From positions 1 to 64,000 of the forward strand of contig CAWJYU010000015.1 in assembly GCA_963847235.1 (NCBI GenBank): a stretch of DNA of 64,000 nucleotides. The letters run 5' to 3'. This stretch comes from JACDAN01 sp963847235. Lineage in GTDB: Bacteria; Actinomycetota; Thermoleophilia; Gaiellales; Gaiellaceae. Made by a program: the position numbers and the translations under genes. Below, in pieces: positions 20,055 to 28,668 of this stretch (the first letter of the stretch is position 1; each line of letters opens with the position of its first letter). The notes beneath the pieces were generated by a model. The model was not told the DNA's origin, made no database searches, and saw only the letters and a program-made list of their open reading frames with translations.

Positions 20055-21565
20055 ACGACCTCCTCGACGAGATCGGGGGCATCGGTGGGCGCGACCGCGT
20101 GGCGGAGAAGGGCTCGCTCGGTCGCGTCCTTGCCGTCGACCTCCGCGACGATCTCGCCTTCCCGCATCACGAGGACGCGTGTGCAGATGTGCGCGAGCTC
20201 TTCCAGCTCCGACGAGACGACCAGCACGCCGAGGCCCGAGCTCGCGAGGTCTCCGATGATCCGGTAGATCTCGGCCTTCGTCGCGATGTCGACGCCTCTC
20301 GTCGGCTCGTCCAGCAGGAGGACCCGGCACTCGTGGAGCAGCCAGCGGGCGAGCACGACCTTCTGCTGGTTGCCGCCCGAGAGCAGGCGCACCACGCGGT
20401 CGGGGTCGTCCGGAACCGTATTCAGCGCTCTGAGCTGCTTGCGCGCGGTCTCGCGCTCCTTCCGAACGTCGAGCAGGATGCGGGAGAAGCGGCCGAGGTC
20501 GGCGATCGTGACGTTCTTCGCCTCGCTCCAGTCGAGGACGAGCGCCTGCGACTTCCGGTCCTCCGGCGCGAGCCCGAGGCCGCGACGGATGGCCGCCCGG
20601 GGATGGCCCGCTCTCAGCGGCTTGCCCTCGAGGATGATCTCGCCTTCGTCCAGCGGGTCGAGGCCGTAGATCAGCCGGAGAAGCTCGGTCCGCCCGGAGC
20701 CGACGAGCCCTCCGAGGCCGACGACCTCGCCGGCCTTGACCTCGAGGCTGACGCCTCGGACGGCGGGAAGGCGTCGCGCATTGCGAACCTCGAGCAGGAC
20801 CTTGTCCGTGCCGACCGGCCGGTCCGGGTACAGCTGCTCGACCTTGCGCCCCACCATCAGCTCGACGAGCTGCTCGGTCGGCGTCGTCGCCGGGAGCCCC
20901 GTCGCGGCGGTGCGCCCGTCCGCCAGGACGGTCACGCGGTCGCCGATGCGCCGGATCTCGTCCAGGCGATGCGAGATGTAGACCACGCCGACGCCTTCGG
21001 CGGTCAGCCGGCGAACGACGTCGAAGAGCGTGCTGATCTCGCCGTCGTCGAGAATCGCCGACGGCTCGTCCATGATCAGCAGCCGCACGTTGCCCGAGAG
21101 CGCGCGTGCGATCGAGACGATCTGCTGCGCCGCCGGCCGCAGCTTCCCGACCTTGGCGCGGACGGGGATCGACTCGTGCCCGAGCCGGGTCAGCAGCGCC
21201 TTGGACTCCCTGTACATCTGGTCGAGGTCGAGCAGAGGCCCGCGGCGAGGCTCGTGGGCGAGGAAGATGCTCTCGGCGACGCTCAGGTCGGGCACGAGGT
21301 CGAGCTCCTGGTAGATCGTCGCCACGCCGCGCTTCAGCGATCCGGCCGGGTCACCTTGCGGCAGCGGCTCGCCGAGGAACAGGATCTCGCCGCTCGTCGG
21401 CTCGATCGCGCCGGAGACGCACTTGATGAGCGTGGACTTGCCCGCGCCGTTGGGCCCGAGCAGGCAATGGACCTCCGCCTCGAGCACGTCGAGATCGACC
21501 CCCTGGAGCGCCTTCACGCCCGGGAACTCCTTGACGAGCTTGCGGACCTCGAGGACCTTCGTCAC
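20051..21565 (-). CDS. sugar ABC transporter ATP-binding protein (two-domain RbsA/XylG type)
   Basis: 504 residues with two ABC cassettes. First: Walker A GPNGAGKSTLI, Walker B LLIMDEPSAIL; second: degenerate Walker A GLVGSGRTELL, signature LSGGNQQKV, Walker B LLLDEPTRGVD. The split of good and degenerate motifs is normal for the CUT2 family, which imports monosaccharides. GTG start overlaps the epimerase stop (GTGA). Intact. Confidence 0.94.
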   Translation of the reverse strand: MTKVLEVRKLVKEFPGVKALQGVDLDVLEAEVHCLLGPNGAGKSTLIKCVSGAIEPTSGEILFLGEPLPQGDPAGSLKRGVATIYQELDLVPDLSVAESIFLAHEPRRGPLLDLDQMYRESKALLTRLGHESIPVRAKVGKLRPAAQQIVSIARALSGNVRLLIMDEPSAILDDGEISTLFDVVRRLTAEGVGVVYISHRLDEIRRIGDRVTVLADGRTAATGLPATTPTEQLVELMVGRKVEQLYPDRPVGTDKVLLEVRNARRLPAVRGVSLEVKAGEVVGLGGLVGSGRTELLRLIYGLDPLDEGEIILEGKPLRAGHPRAAIRRGLGLAPEDRKSQALVLDWSEAKNVTIADLGRFSRILLDVRKERETARKQLRALNTVPDDPDRVVRLLSGGNQQKVVLARWLLHECRVLLLDEPTRGVDIATKAEIYRIIGDLASSGLGVLVVSSELEELAHICTRVLVMREGEIVAEVDGKDATERALLRHAVAPTDAPDLVEEVV

Positions 21566-22485
21566 TGGACCACCAGGCCCCGGAGGTTGTTGTGGGCGAT
21601 CCGCAGACCGGCTTCGACCATTCCCGGCGAGCCGCCCCAGACCGGGTCCTCGTGCTCGACCGAGAGGACGCCGTCGAACCCGCCCTCGTAGAGCGTGTCG
21701 ACGTACCGGCGGAAGTCGACCTCGCCGAGGCCGGGAATCCGGTACCGCCACCAGCCCATGTCCCACGGATCTTCCTCGCGCGTCGAGGTCCGACCGAAGA
21801 AGCCGTAGCGGTTGCGCTTGGCCGGGAAGGTCTCCGCGTCCTTGGCGTGTGCGTGTGCGACGCGGTCGACGTACGGTCGCAGCGCTTCCACCGGGTCGAT
21901 CCCGAGCCAGAGCAGGTGCGACGGGTCGAAGTTCAGGTAGAGCCCGAGCGCGAACATCCACTCCCACAGCTCGGGCGAGTACGCGAGGTTCCCCGGATAC
22001 CCGTCGGGGTGCCAGCCCTCCATCACGCAGTTCTCGATCATCAGGTGCACGCCGCGCTCGCCGGCGTAGTCGACGAGCGGCGGGAACACGCGCTCGGCCT
22101 CGCTCAGGTTCTCCGACACGCTGCGCCCGGGATCGCGACCGATGAACGTCCCGACCGGAACGCCGTCCAGCGCGGCGGCTGCGTCGATGCAGGCGCGGAG
22201 GTGCGCGTGGTACGTCTCGCGCTCCGTGGGGTCCGGCGCGAGGTTGTTGTCGTAGTACGCGAGCCCTGAGAGGACGAGCCCGTTGTCGTCGAGCGCCGTG
22301 CGGACCCGCTCCTCCTCCGCCTCGTCGAACGCGTCCGCCTTGACGTGGCTCGCCGTGAACGGCCGGTCGCCGAGGTGGGGCCACGCGGCCAGCTCGAGCG
22401 CCTCGTAGCCGGCGGCCGACGCCCACGCGGCGATGTCGGCGAGATCGCGCTCGGGCATGCACGAGGTGAGGAATCCGAGCTTCAC
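21562..22485 (-). CDS. sugar phosphate isomerase/epimerase (xylose isomerase-like TIM barrel)
   Basis: 307 residues, AP_endonuc_2 barrel. Metal and substrate residues appear in GLAYYDNNLAP, MIENCVMEGWHPDGYP, LYLNFDPSHLLWLGID, VAHAHAKDAETF and GVLSVEHEDPVWG (Glu at the C-terminal strand). Members epimerise or isomerise keto sugars and inosose. With the adjacent Gfo/Idh oxidoreductase it could oxidise, epimerise and reduce an imported sugar or inositol-like polyol (inference). GTG start overlaps the upstream stop. Confidence 0.88.
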   Translation of the reverse strand: MKLGFLTSCMPERDLADIAAWASAAGYEALELAAWPHLGDRPFTASHVKADAFDEAEEERVRTALDDNGLVLSGLAYYDNNLAPDPTERETYHAHLRACIDAAAALDGVPVGTFIGRDPGRSVSENLSEAERVFPPLVDYAGERGVHLMIENCVMEGWHPDGYPGNLAYSPELWEWMFALGLYLNFDPSHLLWLGIDPVEALRPYVDRVAHAHAKDAETFPAKRNRYGFFGRTSTREEDPWDMGWWRYRIPGLGEVDFRRYVDTLYEGGFDGVLSVEHEDPVWGGSPGMVEAGLRIAHNNLRGLVVQ

Positions 22486-23636
22486 TGCGCCACCGCGGAG
22501 GAGACGACGGGCGCCTCGACGTCGACCCAGCGGCCCTCGCGAGCCGAGGTCAGGACTGCGTCGGTGATCAGTGCGGCGCGCAGGCCGTCGGAGAACGTCG
22601 GGGTTCCGTCCGGCAGCTCTCCGTCGCGCACGCCGCCGTAGAAGTCGGCCACGAAGGCGTCGAAGCAGTCCGCGTAACCCTGCGGGTGGCCGCCCGGGAG
22701 GAACGCGAGCCGCGCAGCCGCGGGCGACAGCGTCGCCGGATCGCGCCGGAGGATCGTGAGCGCCTCGCGGCGCCCGGTCCAGAGCTCCTCCGGTTGCTCC
22801 TGGTCGAAGGCGATCGCCTCCTCGCTTCCGTCGAGCTCGATCCAGAGCCGGTTCTTGCGGCCGGCCGAGATCTGGCTCACGACGACGGATCCAAGGGCGC
22901 CGTCGTCGGTCTCGAACTGGACGACCGCCGCGTCCTCGGTCGAGACGGGGCGCACGCCTCCGCCGTCGCCGCCGGAACCGAACGCCTGCCGGCCCGGGTC
23001 GCGGACTCGCTCGGGCACCGCGGTGAGCATTCGCGCGGACAGCCGGGTGATCCGATGGCCGGAGACGAACTCGGCCAGGTCGCACCAGTGCGAGCCGATG
23101 TCTGCGAAGGCGCGCGAGGCGCCACCGAGCTCCTCGTCCACGCGCCAGTTGGCGTCGTCGGGGCGAAGGAGCCAGTCCTGCAGATAGGTGCCGTGGAGCA
23201 GGCGCAGCGGGCCCGTCTGCCCGCTCCCAACCCGCTCACGAGCCTCGCGCACCGTCGGGTAGTAGCGGTAGACGAACGGCACGGCCGCCTGGAGGCCCGA
23301 CTCTGCCGCGGCGTCGACGAGCCGGTGCGCGCCGGCGGCATCCAGCGCGAGCGGTTTCTCGCAGATCACGTGCTTGCCCGCCGCCAGCGCAGCCTCGGCG
23401 AGCGGCAGGTGGAGGTGGTTCGGCGTGCAGACGTGGACGACATCGACACGCTCGTCGCGGACGAGATCCTCGGCCGTGTCGTACGCCCGGTCAGCGCCGA
23501 GCTCGGCGGCAGCGGCCGCCGCGGACTCCGGAGACGAGGCAGCGACACCCACGAGGTCGACACCGGCGAGGCGGAGGGATCGCGCGTGGACCCTTCCGAT
23601 GAACCCTGTGCCTGCGATCGCGGCGTTGAGCGGCAT
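22482..23636 (-). CDS. Gfo/Idh/MocA-family NAD(P)-dependent oxidoreductase
   Basis: 384 residues. Rossmann motif AGTGFIGRVHARSL at the N terminus, the family EKPLALD motif (about residue 96) with the catalytic Lys, then the GFO_IDH_MocA C-terminal domain (DIGSHWCDLAEFV, FLPGGHPQGYADCFDAFV). Oxidises a hydroxyl of a sugar or polyol. First gene of the operon; its ATG sits about nine bases downstream of a promoter that overlaps the ROK operator, so the mRNA may be leaderless. Confidence 0.92.
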   Translation of the reverse strand: MPLNAAIAGTGFIGRVHARSLRLAGVDLVGVAASSPESAAAAAAELGADRAYDTAEDLVRDERVDVVHVCTPNHLHLPLAEAALAAGKHVICEKPLALDAAGAHRLVDAAAESGLQAAVPFVYRYYPTVREARERVGSGQTGPLRLLHGTYLQDWLLRPDDANWRVDEELGGASRAFADIGSHWCDLAEFVSGHRITRLSARMLTAVPERVRDPGRQAFGSGGDGGGVRPVSTEDAAVVQFETDDGALGSVVVSQISAGRKNRLWIELDGSEEAIAFDQEQPEELWTGRREALTILRRDPATLSPAAARLAFLPGGHPQGYADCFDAFVADFYGGVRDGELPDGTPTFSDGLRAALITDAVLTSAREGRWVDVEAPVVSSAVAQ

Positions 23637-23645
23637 CGGCCTGGG

Positions 23646-23699
23646 AACCTAAACCGTACTTCGTCCATCTGTCAAGCAAAAGGTGGCGTACTTCGTCCA
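23646..23699 (-). promoter_or_regulatory. sugar-operon promoter with double ROK operator
   Basis: On the minus strand TTGACA (23670-23675) is followed after 17 bases by TTAGGT (23647-23652), or after 18 by TAGGTT. The 13-base word CGTACTTCGTCCA occurs twice in the same orientation, at 23655-23667 (inside the spacer) and 23687-23699, exactly 32 bases (three helical turns) apart. Such a tandem site between a ROK gene and its target is the expected operator; binding is inferred. Confidence 0.75.
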
Positions 23700-23722
23700 A
23701 GCCGTGCTTTACTTTCAACCGA

Positions 23723-24916
23723 ATGGTGACGAAGCTTTCGCCTGTCATCTCGTCGCCGACGAGTGCGGGGGCGCTCTTGCATCTGATCCGTGAAGAGGTC
23801 GCAGTGACACGCGCGGACCTGGCCAGGGTGACCGGCCTGGCACGCTCCACGGTCGCGCAACGCGTCGACACCCTGCTCGCGACGGGCCTCGTCGTCGATG
23901 CGGGCGGCAGCGTCTCGACCGGCGGCCGCCCGCCCGCCGTTCTGGCCTTCAACCGCGATGCCGGCGTCGTCCTGGTCGGCGACCTCGGCGCGACTCATGC
24001 CCGGGTGGCGGTCAGCGATCTCGTCGGAGCTCCGCTCGCCGAGCGCGCGGCCGACCTGGACATCGCGCTCGGGCCCGAGTCGGTCCTCGCGTGGCTGGCC
24101 GAGCGGTTCGCGGAGCTCCTCGAGGAGGTCGGGCGGTCCGGCGACGACGTGCGAGGGATCGGCGTCGGCGTGCCGGGGCCCGTCGAGTTCGACAGCGGGC
24201 GCCCGGTGAACCCGCCGATCATGCCGGGCTGGGACGACTTTCCCATCCCGGAATGGTTCGCCGACCGCTACAGCGCGCCGGTCCTTGTGGACAACGACGT
24301 CAACATCATGGCCCGCGGCGAGCATCGGACGCACTGGCGGGAGACCGAGCATCTGCTCCTGATCAAGGTGGGCACGGGGATCGGCTGCGGGATCGTGGCG
24401 GACGGGCACATCCACCGCGGCGCGCGGGGAGCCGCCGGCGACATCGGCCACATCCGCGCGACGAGCAGCGAGGACGTCGTCTGCCGCTGCGGGAACATCG
24501 GCTGCCTGGAAGCGATCGCCGGTGGGCAGGCTCTCGCCGAGCGGCTCGCCGGCCAGGGCGAGGACGCCGCACGCAGCCGCGACGTGGTCCGGCTCGTCCG
24601 GAGCGGCCATCCCGGCGCGATCAGGATGGTGCGTGACGCCGGCCGGACACTGGGCGAGGTGCTGGCCGGGACTGTCAACTTCTTCAACCCCGCGGTAATC
24701 GTGATCGGCGGCGACATCGCCGAGGCGCACGCACAGCTCCTCGCAGGCGTGCGTGAAGGGATCTTCAGCCGCTCGCTTCCGCTGGCGACCCGCGACCTCC
24801 GGATCGTCCCGTCACGGCTCGGCGACCGGGCGGGGGTGATCGGCGCGGCGACGATGGTGATCGAGCACGTGCTCTCGCCGGCTGCGGTCGACCGGTCGCT
24901 CGAGCCGGCCGCCTGA
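23723..24916 (+). CDS. ROK-family transcriptional repressor
   Basis: 397 residues. N-terminal winged helix-turn-helix (about 15-70: VTRADLARVTGLARSTVAQRVDTLL) followed by a sugar-kinase-like ROK domain with GDLGATHARVA, GIGVGVPGPV, VDNDVNIMARGEH, IKVGTGIGCGI and the zinc motif CRCGNIGCLEAIAGG. Members are NagC/XylR-type repressors relieved by the transported sugar. Divergent from the sugar operon over an 86-base region holding the tandem operator, so it very likely controls that operon and itself. Confidence 0.93.
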   Translation: MVTKLSPVISSPTSAGALLHLIREEVAVTRADLARVTGLARSTVAQRVDTLLATGLVVDAGGSVSTGGRPPAVLAFNRDAGVVLVGDLGATHARVAVSDLVGAPLAERAADLDIALGPESVLAWLAERFAELLEEVGRSGDDVRGIGVGVPGPVEFDSGRPVNPPIMPGWDDFPIPEWFADRYSAPVLVDNDVNIMARGEHRTHWRETEHLLLIKVGTGIGCGIVADGHIHRGARGAAGDIGHIRATSSEDVVCRCGNIGCLEAIAGGQALAERLAGQGEDAARSRDVVRLVRSGHPGAIRMVRDAGRTLGEVLAGTVNFFNPAVIVIGGDIAEAHAQLLAGVREGIFSRSLPLATRDLRIVPSRLGDRAGVIGAATMVIEHVLSPAAVDRSLEPAA

Positions 24917-24980
24917 CACCCAGTACGAGCAATGTCGGCGCAACTCGGCCGCGTTGACTTCGGGCGAGCTCGTCGGGATC

Positions 24981-26117
24981 ATGGAGACAGCACGCCACGA
25001 GGAGGTCTCCACGGACCGACGTACGGTCAACCTCTGCGGACTGAAGCTGCGAACCCTCGTTGTGCTCCTGTGGGTGGTCCTCGCCATCCTGGCTGCCCCG
25101 GGCGCGGCGAAGGAGGCGGGCACGAGCCAGTTCCGGCTCGACCACTTCCATTGCTACCGGGTCGACCCGACCACGGCGTTCCAGGAACGAACCGTTGCGC
25201 TCGCCGACCAGTTCGGGCGCTCGCGCGGCCGGGTTCTGCGGCTCCTCGACCTCTGCGCGCCGGTGGCGAAGAACAAGCTCAAACCGCGGAACCGCTCGGC
25301 GCACCTGGCGTGCTACGTGCTACGGCGCCAGTCCTTCCGGAGCAGGCGCGTCGCCGTGTCGAACCAGTTCGAGCGAGCGGGCCGGCTCGTCGTCGTTCGC
25401 GCGTCCGAGCTCTGCCTGCCGTCGGGCAAGGAGCTCGATCCGGGACCGCGGCCTCAACCTGTCACCGGTCTCGACCACTACCAGTGCTACGTGGTCAAGC
25501 CGCTCACCCGGCCGCGTGTCGGTCCACCGCGGCTCGTCGACCAGTTCGGCCGGTCGAGGCCGGCGGTCCTGGCCGCCGTCCGGCTCTGCGCACCCGTGCG
25601 GAAGAACAGCTCCGTGCCGCGAAACCCGCGGGATCACCTCACGTGCTACAGCCTCCGGCCGACGTCGCCGTTCCAGCCGCGCCGCGTCGCGATCGCCAAC
25701 CAGTTCGGCGCCAGCCGGATGGTCGTCTTTCGGTCGGAGTGGCTGTGCGTACCGTCGACGAAGCGGGTTCTCCGCCCCGACCTGACAGTCTCAATCGCGA
25801 ACGCGATGATCCCCGTCGTCTGCCGAGGCGGGTTCAGAACCTGCGTCACGACCGTGAGCTTCACGATCACGAATCCGAGCTCGGTGCCGGTGCCGACGCC
25901 GTTCCAGGTGCTGATCGAGGCGGACCCGGGCCAGTCGAAGACGATCACCGTCGCCGGCCTGGGCGCCGGAGCAAGCCGGTCCTTCAACGAGACTCTCGGA
26001 CCGGCGGGGAACTGTTACGACCCGGACTGCACGGTGCGGGTCACGGTCGACACGGGCAACACGGTCGCGGAGTCGAACGAAGCGAACAACAGCGCGACGA
26101 GAACCGACATCGGCTGA
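24981..26117 (+). CDS. secreted four-repeat protein with C-terminal CARDB-like domain
   Basis: About 378 residues. After a signal segment (LRTLVVLLWVVLAILAAPGAA) come four copies of a ~65-residue unit, each with an LDH(F/Y)xCY start, a DQFG/NQFG core and an LC(A/L)P end (for example LDHFHCYRV ... DQFGRSRG ... LCAPVAKNK). This resembles DUF7450-type repeats. The last ~110 residues (LRPDLTVSIANAMIPVV to VAESNEANNSATR) are a CARDB-like beta sandwich. Paired Cys suggest disulfides; likely a cell-surface binding protein. Start is uncertain (TTG 24954 or ATG 24981). Confidence 0.75.
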   Translation: METARHEEVSTDRRTVNLCGLKLRTLVVLLWVVLAILAAPGAAKEAGTSQFRLDHFHCYRVDPTTAFQERTVALADQFGRSRGRVLRLLDLCAPVAKNKLKPRNRSAHLACYVLRRQSFRSRRVAVSNQFERAGRLVVVRASELCLPSGKELDPGPRPQPVTGLDHYQCYVVKPLTRPRVGPPRLVDQFGRSRPAVLAAVRLCAPVRKNSSVPRNPRDHLTCYSLRPTSPFQPRRVAIANQFGASRMVVFRSEWLCVPSTKRVLRPDLTVSIANAMIPVVCRGGFRTCVTTVSFTITNPSSVPVPTPFQVLIEADPGQSKTITVAGLGAGASRSFNETLGPAGNCYDPDCTVRVTVDTGNTVAESNEANNSATRTDIG

Positions 26118-26188
26118 CCGGCGCCGAACTTGCCGGGGGAATATCGGCCGATTCCAGGCGTTTTCCTTCTCGAGAAGGAGGTATCCGA

Positions 26189-26296
26189 ATGCTCGGCGTC
26201 TTGCTCGTCGTCGCGTTCATCGTCGCCATCGGCCCGCTCGCCGTCCTCTGCGGTGTGGACTCGCGAGTCGAGAGCGACCGCAGCTCGTTCCTCTAG
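26189..26296 (+). CDS. 35-residue single-helix membrane protein
   Basis: MLGVLLVVAFIVAIGPLAVLCGVDSRV... : one membrane helix and a short charged tail. It is preceded at the right distance by AGAAGGAGG, an almost perfect Shine-Dalgarno sequence, which makes it more credible than a random short frame. It stands alone between the CARDB protein and the DUF2867 gene. Function unknown. Confidence 0.6.
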   Translation: MLGVLLVVAFIVAIGPLAVLCGVDSRVESDRSSFL

Positions 26297-26354
26297 GCGG
26301 TATCTGGCTGCGGCGCCTGCACGCGCGCGTCGGCCTCAGCGAGACTCGAGCGGG

Positions 26355-26999
26355 ATGAGGCTTCCGAAGAGCGCACATACGTCTCGGCCGTGGCGAGTGC
26401 ATGACATCACCAAGGACTTCGAGTTGGAGGACGTTTGGGAGCTGCCGACGCCGGGCGGGCCAGACGACCTCGCGCGACTGGTGCGGTGGTTCACCAGCCC
26501 GGGCGATGACAACCTGCCGATCGTCCTCCGCGCGCTCTTCGCCCTCCGATGGAAACTGGGACGGCTGTTCGGCTGGGACAGACCCGGCTCCGGCGTAGGC
26601 GAACGCGTTCGCTCCCTGCGTGAGCGGTTACCCGCCGATCTGCTTGAAGCGCCGCGTGGACCGGATCTGCGCGCGGTACCGGGGCGGGCAGCCGTGGATG
26701 GGCCGGCGGTGTTCAGCTCGGTCTACCAAACGCACAACGAGTGGGTGGCCGAGCTGTCCAACAAGACCGTGCACGCCCTGATGCACATCGGTTGGGTTCC
26801 GGACGACTCCGGCAGTGGCTACCACGCGCAGATGGCCGTGCTGGTGAAGCCGAACGGGCGGTTCGGCAGGGCCTATATGACGGCGATCAGGCCGTTTCGG
26901 TACGTCCTCGTGTACCCCTTGCTGCTGCGAGCAATCGGGCGTGGCTGGCAGACGCGAGCCGGCTCCAACCCGCCGCCTGAAGACGTATCGGTTTCTTGA
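26355..26999 (+). CDS. DUF2867-family protein
   Basis: 214 residues. Matches the DUF2867 pattern seen alone or fused to NAD-binding proteins: DITKDFELEDVWELPTPGG near the start, FALRWKLGRLFGWD, then SNKTVHALMHIGWV and YMTAIRPFRYVLVYPLLLRAIGR at the end. Probably a lipocalin/START-like ligand-binding fold; enzymatic role unknown. No operon partner. Confidence 0.75.
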   Translation: MRLPKSAHTSRPWRVHDITKDFELEDVWELPTPGGPDDLARLVRWFTSPGDDNLPIVLRALFALRWKLGRLFGWDRPGSGVGERVRSLRERLPADLLEAPRGPDLRAVPGRAAVDGPAVFSSVYQTHNEWVAELSNKTVHALMHIGWVPDDSGSGYHAQMAVLVKPNGRFGRAYMTAIRPFRYVLVYPLLLRAIGRGWQTRAGSNPPPEDVSVS

Positions 27000-27057
27000 T
27001 CAGCGCGGTTCCGAGCCGGCGCGCATGCCGCGGAGTTCCGAGCGCTAATGGGCATCC

Positions 27058-28668
27058 TCAGGTCGAAGCCGAGGCGAGCGGCAGCTCTACGAAGAATGTC
27101 GAGCCGACCCCCTCGCGGGACTCGACCCAGATACTTCCTCCCATACGGCGGACCAGCTCGCGGCAGATGTAGAGACCGAGGCCCGTACCACTGACTGCGT
27201 TGATCATCTCCGGAACGCGGTAGAACTTCTCGAAGATTCGCTGCTGCTCGGACTGCGGAATCCCGATCCCCTCGTCGCGAACGGCTATGCGAAGACCTTT
27301 CTCACGCGACTCGAGGCGAACCTCTATCCGGCCGCTGCCCGGTGAGTACTTGATTGCGTTGCCCACGAGGTTCACGAGCACCTGCCGGAGCTTGTCGCGA
27401 TCCGTGGTCACCGGCGCGAGAGCTCGTGGTGCCACGAGCTCCAGCGAGAGTTCCTCGGGGGCATGCGCGCGCCCCGCCTCGACCGCCCTGCGTGCGAGGT
27501 CCGCTACGTCGACTTGCTGGCTCGCGAGAATCAGCCGTCCGGACTCGACCTGGCTCGTGAGCAGAATGTCGTTGACGAGGTGCGCAAGCCGCTCGGATTG
27601 GTCCGAGATGACGGACAAGAGGCGGCGACGCAAATCGTCGCTGAAGACGACGTCCTCGCGCGCGAGTGTCTGGGCGGCACCGTGGACCGCCGCAATCGGA
27701 GTTCGCAGCTCATGGGAGACAGTGGCAATGAAATCCGTCTTGAGCTCCTCCAACCGCCGCTCCTCCGTCCGGTCGCGAAACGCGTAGACGGTCCCGTCCG
27801 CGAAGCTCACTCCGGCGACCGAGAGCCAGAGGTCGCGTTCTCCGATCTGGACATGAAGCGTTGCCGCAGGAACAGCGGACGCAGCCGGGGCGCTCGCAAT
27901 GGTGACGACCTCCGCGAGTGAATCCCAGCCGGGAAGCGCTTTCTCCACCGGAACCCCCAGCACTGCCCCGGCCGAGATACCCGTTATCGCCTCAGCGGCC
28001 GGGTTCCAGAGCTGAATTGTCCCGTTCGCGTCGACGAGAAAGACCCCGTCGGCGACGTAGCCGAGCACCAGAGCAGCCTGCCCCCGCTCCTCGGCTTCGC
28101 GTCGCGCCGCGTGCTCGCGGGCAAAGAGGGCATCGCGCTCCTCCCCGAGGCGAATGCGTTCCAGCGCATGGCTGATGCTTTCCACGACCGCCTCGAGCAA
28201 GGCGACTTCTCCCTCGTCGAAGCGCTCGTCGTAGAGGCGTGCGACGCCGACCACGCCGCGATCGACGTTGCCGGCAAACGGTGCCAGGACGAGCTGACGG
28301 ACCCCGATCGAGAGGGGATCGTCATGGTGCAGATGTATCTCCTCAGACCGAAGGGCGTGCGCACAGCTTTCGTCCTCGAGCAGGTCTGCACGCTGGGCGG
28401 CCGTGAGGCCATAGGCGCCAACGAGTGTGCGAACGCCTCCGCCGTGAGGCTCCGTCAGGACGAACGCGATCTCGGCCTCGAAGGCCTCGCAGAGCTCGGC
28501 GGTGAAAAGCTCGCCCAGCTCGGCTTCGGAAGCGGCGGAGTTGACAATCGTGACGATCTGCGCTCGCCGGGCCGCCTCGACGAAGCGCCGAAGCAGCTCG
28601 TCCCGGCGGTCAACCCGATGAACCGAATGCAACGACGACGAGGCTATAGTTGCGGTCTCCTTTCGCAC
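27058..28668 (-). CDS. soluble GAF-PAS sensor histidine kinase
   Basis: About 536 residues, no membrane helix. GAF-like domain (~20-180), PAS domain (~200-310, GYVADGVFLVDANGTIQLWNPAAE), HisKA with phospho-acceptor in SHELRTPIAAVHG, and HATPase_c with N box VNLVGNAIKYSP, G1 DEGIGIP and G2 GTGLGLYICREL. Start unsure: GTG 28668 lies inside the preceding FIST gene (58-base overlap), a TTG at 28632 is the alternative. The overlap argues that FIST sensor and kinase act together. No response regulator is adjacent. Confidence 0.88.
   Translation of the reverse strand: MRKETATIASSSLHSVHRVDRRDELLRRFVEAARRAQIVTIVNSAASEAELGELFTAELCEAFEAEIAFVLTEPHGGGVRTLVGAYGLTAAQRADLLEDESCAHALRSEEIHLHHDDPLSIGVRQLVLAPFAGNVDRGVVGVARLYDERFDEGEVALLEAVVESISHALERIRLGEERDALFAREHAARREAEERGQAALVLGYVADGVFLVDANGTIQLWNPAAEAITGISAGAVLGVPVEKALPGWDSLAEVVTIASAPAASAVPAATLHVQIGERDLWLSVAGVSFADGTVYAFRDRTEERRLEELKTDFIATVSHELRTPIAAVHGAAQTLAREDVVFSDDLRRRLLSVISDQSERLAHLVNDILLTSQVESGRLILASQQVDVADLARRAVEAGRAHAPEELSLELVAPRALAPVTTDRDKLRQVLVNLVGNAIKYSPGSGRIEVRLESREKGLRIAVRDEGIGIPQSEQQRIFEKFYRVPEMINAVSGTGLGLYICRELVRRMGGSIWVESREGVGSTFFVELPLASAST

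Noticed and set aside
20051..22462. Apparent 803-residue ABC ATPase
   Set aside because: The N-terminal 300 residues are an out-of-frame reading of the epimerase gene; the GTG at 21565 is coupled to its stop and gives normal length.
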